Below are positions 61,130 through 64,000 of a DNA stretch of 64,000 nt, piece after piece. Numbering within the stretch: position 1 is the stretch's first letter; every line of letters starts with the position of its first letter. The notes under the pieces are model-generated. The model saw only the letters and a program-made list of their open reading frames with translations. It ran no database searches and was not told the DNA's origin. Source of the DNA: Nyssa sinensis (taxonomy: Eukaryota; Streptophyta; Magnoliopsida; Cornales; Nyssaceae). Made by a program: the position numbers and the translations under genes. The stretch is taken from the NCBI GenBank assembly GCA_008638375.1, contig CM018032.1, positions 1,180,001 through 1,244,000 of the forward strand, given 5' to 3'.

Positions 61130-61680
61130 CAAAGTACTTATAAGGCATTTCAGAGGTCTAAATAACCGAATATACAAACCCATAACACTTGTAAATAATA
61201 CAAGGTCTTTTAGGCGTATGTGTATTGACAAAATGGAGTATACAAATCTGTAACACTTGTAAATAATAGAAGGTCTTTTTAGAAGACAATGAAAAAATGG
61301 ATCAGACCTATAGCACTTGTACTGAGTACAAAATTTTTTAAATTTTTTAGGGGTTTGTACATTGATAAAATGGATCAGACCTGTAATACTTGTAATGAAT
61401 ATAAGGCTTTTAGAGGTCTGTATATTGATAAAATGAACCAGACCTGTAACACTTGTAATGAATACAAGGTTTTTAGGGGTCTGTACATTGATAAAATGAA
61501 CCAGATCTATAACACTTGTAATGAATACAAGGTTTTCAGGGGGTCTGTACATTGATAAAATGGACCGGACCTGTAACACTTGTAACAAATACAAGGTTTT
61601 TAGGAGTCTGTACATTGATAAAATGGACCAGACCTGTAACACTTATAGTGGATACTAGGTTTTTAGGGTATATTGGTACA
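61130..61680. repeat. 63-bp tandem repeat in the Tat element
   Basis: About eight to nine units around 'gtctgtacattgataaaatg'. The last five units are spaced 63, 63, 64 and 63 bp (unit marks at 61,361, 61,424, 61,487, 61,551 and 61,614), and the first ones are more degenerate. Tandem repeats between pol and the 3' LTR are a known habit of Tat elements. Because 63 is a multiple of three, both strands show long open frames with 21-residue periodicity; these are not genes. Confidence 0.88.
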
Positions 61681-61722
61681 ATGCACTAAAATGAATCGAA
61701 AATAAATCTATTACTGATAATA

Positions 61723-62800
61723 CTAGCACAAGTGTTCGATGTTCCAAGGCCTAGTTACAAACTTCCTAGTTGAATCCTCCAACCAATAAGTTGTAGGTCT
61801 AACAATCTTAGTTACTTTGTAAGGCCCTTCCCAGTTAGGGTAGAGCTTTCCCATGGTGGGATTTTTAGTGTTTGAGAACACTCTCCTCAGGACGAGGTCT
61901 CCAAGTTGAAAGTTAATGGGTTTTAACCATCTGTTGAAGTATTTGGTCATTCTCTGCTGGTAGGTTTCAGTCCTGATCCGAGCTTGCTCACGCTTTTCTT
62001 CTAGAAGGTCTAGATTTTTTGTGAGCTGTTGGCCATTGGTCTCTTGGTCAAAGAGGTTTGTTTTGAGGGTTGGCATATCAATTTCAACAATAATGATTGC
62101 CTCGGTGCCATAAGTGAGTGAAAATAGTGTTTCCGTAGTCGAGATTCTTTTAGTAGTTCGATAAGCCCAGAGCATCCCAGGGAGCTCTTCGACCCATCTT
62201 CTCTTGGCTTCTTCCAACTTTCTCTTTATGGCCTCGAGAATAGTACTTTTGGTGACCTCAGCCTATCCATTAACTTGAGGATGCCCTAGAGAGGAGAAGT
62301 GGTGACTAATGTGGAGGTCTTTACAGAATTTTTTGAATACTTTTCCTATAAACTGTGTCCTATTGTTTGAAATAATGATTGGGTATGCCGAACCTACACC
62401 CAAAGTTCTTCCAAGTGAAGTTCTTTACCTCTATTTCTATGATGTGGGTCAGTGGTTTAGCTTCTACCCACTTAGAAAATAGTCGATGGTAACTAGTAAG
62501 AATCTTCTGTTCTAAGGCGCTTTTGGTAGTGGCCCTATAATGTTCATTTCCCATTAGGCAAAGGGCCAAGGACTTGTAATAGGATGAGTTCATGCTGAGG
62601 TTGATGTTGGTCAGAAGCAAACCGCTGACATTTGTCACACTTCTGAATATACTCATTAGCTTTTTTTAGCATATTGGGCTAGTAGTAGCCCTGAGTAAGT
62701 GCTCGGTGGGCTATGGTTCTTCCGCCGTTATGGTTGCCACATATGCCCTTGTGTATTTCTGCTAGAACATAGTGGGCCTTTTTTGGAGCCAAGCACTGTA
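61723..62800 (-). pseudogene. Tat integrase (minus strand)
   Basis: Read right to left. An H2C2 zinc region is visible (HKGICGNHNGG... CDKCQRFA, about 62,610-62,770), then the core in shifted frames (FSKWVEAKPL, about 62,450-62,480; FGIP, about 62,390; SLGHPQVNG, about 62,265-62,290), and an intact C-terminal part ELPGMLWAYRTT to the chromo-less end NWEGPYKVTKI...RPWNIEHL (62,217-61,723). At least two frameshifts and one nonsense codon (after QVNG) inactivate it. It is less decayed than the plus-strand Tat copy. Confidence 0.8.
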
Positions 62801-62821
62801 GAAGGGATTATGTATAAGACC

Positions 62822-62990
62822 TTCGGTAAAGTTTTTCTTTGAGAATCAAATACCGAGCTGTCCTAATTCGAATCCTCCTGGCATGATTTTTGTCCTCTAA
62901 AATCATTCTGTCAAGTATTAAATAATAGGAGGAGAATTCGAATTAGGGCAACTTGGTATTTGATTCTCAAAAAAAAACTTTACCGAAAGT
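62822..62990. repeat. Inverted duplication inside the Tat pol region
   Basis: About 60 bp at 62,822-62,878 ('ttcggtaaagttt' onward) reappear inverted at 62,931-62,990, separated by a 55-bp spacer. In addition, 'attaaataatagga' and its neighbours (62,892-62,931) recur directly at 63,008-63,052. Simple insertion does not explain this arrangement. Confidence 0.85.
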
Positions 62991-63059
62991 CTTATTGACA
63001 ACCCTTTGTCCTCTGGAAGCAATCATTCCGTCAGGTATTAAATAATGGGAGTCATCCAA

Positions 63060-64000
63060 TTTGGAGATTGTTCTGAAATTTGAAGAGCTTGTAGTGCTTC
63101 AATACTAGGTTTTGACTAGTAGGAGATCTTTACCGTAGAATCTCTCTCTAGCTTGAGATGGGAGGCCATATTCGCTAAATCATTTGCTCTGGAGTTTTTA
63201 TTCCTTTCAATCTTATGAATAGTGAATTTGCGGAAAGATTATTTTAGTGATTATACCAGCTCTGAATACCTGATCATTCTGCTTTCTTTGGTAGAATATT
63301 CTCCCAGAATTTGACTGACTATAAGCTAAGAGTCAGAAAATGCATCGAGGTTCAAAGCTTCACATTTTAAAGCTAATTTTAATTTGAGGATAAGTGCTTC
63401 ACACTCAGCTTTGTTGTTAGAGGCTCTGAATCTCAGACTAATGGCTTTTTCGGTTATAATCCCATCAGGGGACTGAAATATTATACCTACTCTAGAGCCT
63501 TTATTTGTAGATGAACCATCAGTGTAAAGTAGCCATCCCGAAGTATCTATAGCGGTTTGAGCTTTTGAATGCTATGTTCCAGTGAATTCAGTAATGAAAT
63601 CTGCTAATGTTTGAACTTTGATAGCAGCTCGTGGAACAAAGGATATGTCAAATTCTCCTAGTTCCACTGACCATTTAACCAATCGTCTCGAAACTTCAGG
63701 TTTGTGCAGGACTGATTTTAAAGGATAGGATGTGGGGATTACGATAAGATAAGGTTGAAAGTATGGTCTGATCTTCCGAGCAGATATCACCAGGGCTAAA
63801 GTCTTTTTTTAAATTTCAGAATATCATGTCTCGGTGTCCAGAAGTGCTTTATTGACATAGAAAATAGGCCTCTAAACTCCTTTGTCTTCGCTAATTAATG
63901 CAGAACTGATGACACTTTCTGACATAACTAAATATAAGAGTAGTTTTTCCTTTGGCACTGGTTTTGAAAAAAGGTTTAGGAAGGCTAAGTATTGCTTGAG
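63060..64000 (-). pseudogene. Tat RNase H and reverse transcriptase end (minus strand, runs off the window)
   Basis: The RNase H domain read on the minus strand shows YTDGSS (about 63,520), NNKAECEALI (about 63,410) and SDSQLIV (about 63,335), so three catalytic acids are preserved. Upstream of it (63,570-64,000) is the RT connection region: ARKIRPYFQ, YPLKSVLHKPEVSRRLVKWS and AAIKVQTLADFITEF. A few nonsense codons are visible (for example before RPIFYVNKALL), so the copy is not intact. The RT catalytic core and gag lie beyond the right edge. Confidence 0.82.

Noticed and set aside
61091..61642. 183-residue minus-strand open frame
   Set aside because: It is created by the 63-bp tandem repeat (unit divisible by three) and has 21-residue periodicity, so it is not evidence for a gene.
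61130..61680. CRISPR-like regular repeats
   Set aside because: The repeats are directly adjacent without unique spacers and sit inside a plant retrotransposon.
62860..62880. tRNA-like 'attcgaatcc' box
   Set aside because: No cloverleaf could be drawn around it; it belongs to the inverted duplication in pol.

Overview
This 64 kb window is nuclear DNA of a flowering plant, probably a woody or early-diverging eudicot with introns loaded with transposons. The evidence is three spliced genes whose proteins match well-known plant families, AT-rich spacers, and many plant-type transposable elements (L1-like LINEs, Ty1/copia, Ty3/gypsy of the Tat lineage, hAT-like and Mutator-like miniature elements). 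I cannot name the species from sequence alone.

Host genes. (1) 9,014-18,777 (+): the last ten exons of an M1-family aminopeptidase like Arabidopsis APM1. All reading frames are intact. The catalytic half is not in the window, and one intron has grown to about 6.5 kb through a LINE that itself carries four insertions. (2) 33,354-37,717 (-): a complete four-exon clade A protein phosphatase 2C of 551 residues, closest to HAB1, a negative regulator of abscisic acid signalling. Its third intron carries a hAT-like element. (3) 56,822-57,495 (+): the first three exons of a RanBP1 homologue (nuclear transport and spindle function). The remaining exons are absent; a Tat retrotransposon on the minus strand begins 558 bp after exon 3.

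Layout. 1-5,310: AT-rich spacer and a decayed LINE carrying two copies of one terminal-inverted-repeat (TIR) element family. 5,311-9,013: spacer with one hAT-like miniature element and unassigned sequence. 9,014-18,777: aminopeptidase exons and the nested LINE. 18,778-33,353: gene-free, with solo LTRs, a 31.5-bp-period tandem array and a roughly 5 kb repeat in reverse orientation. 33,354-39,200: the PP2C gene and its upstream region. 39,600-51,000: nested retrotransposons (Tat LTR remnant, then a copia LTR with a 5,001-bp element inside it, then a copia gag remnant without pol). 51,020-56,345: a decayed Tat element (+). 56,346-57,495: RanBP1 start. 58,054-64,000: a younger Tat element on the minus strand with an antisense, spliced, gene-like ORF and a 63-bp tandem repeat.

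Most of the interest lies in transposon biology: insertions with visible target-site duplications, an empty site for one of them elsewhere in the window, two element families each nested inside a copy of the other, and an antisense gene with its own TATA box and introns. I found no CRISPR array, rRNA, tRNA or organellar segment. Exon boundaries were assigned by reading frame, GT/AG rules and remembered family conservation, not by alignment software.
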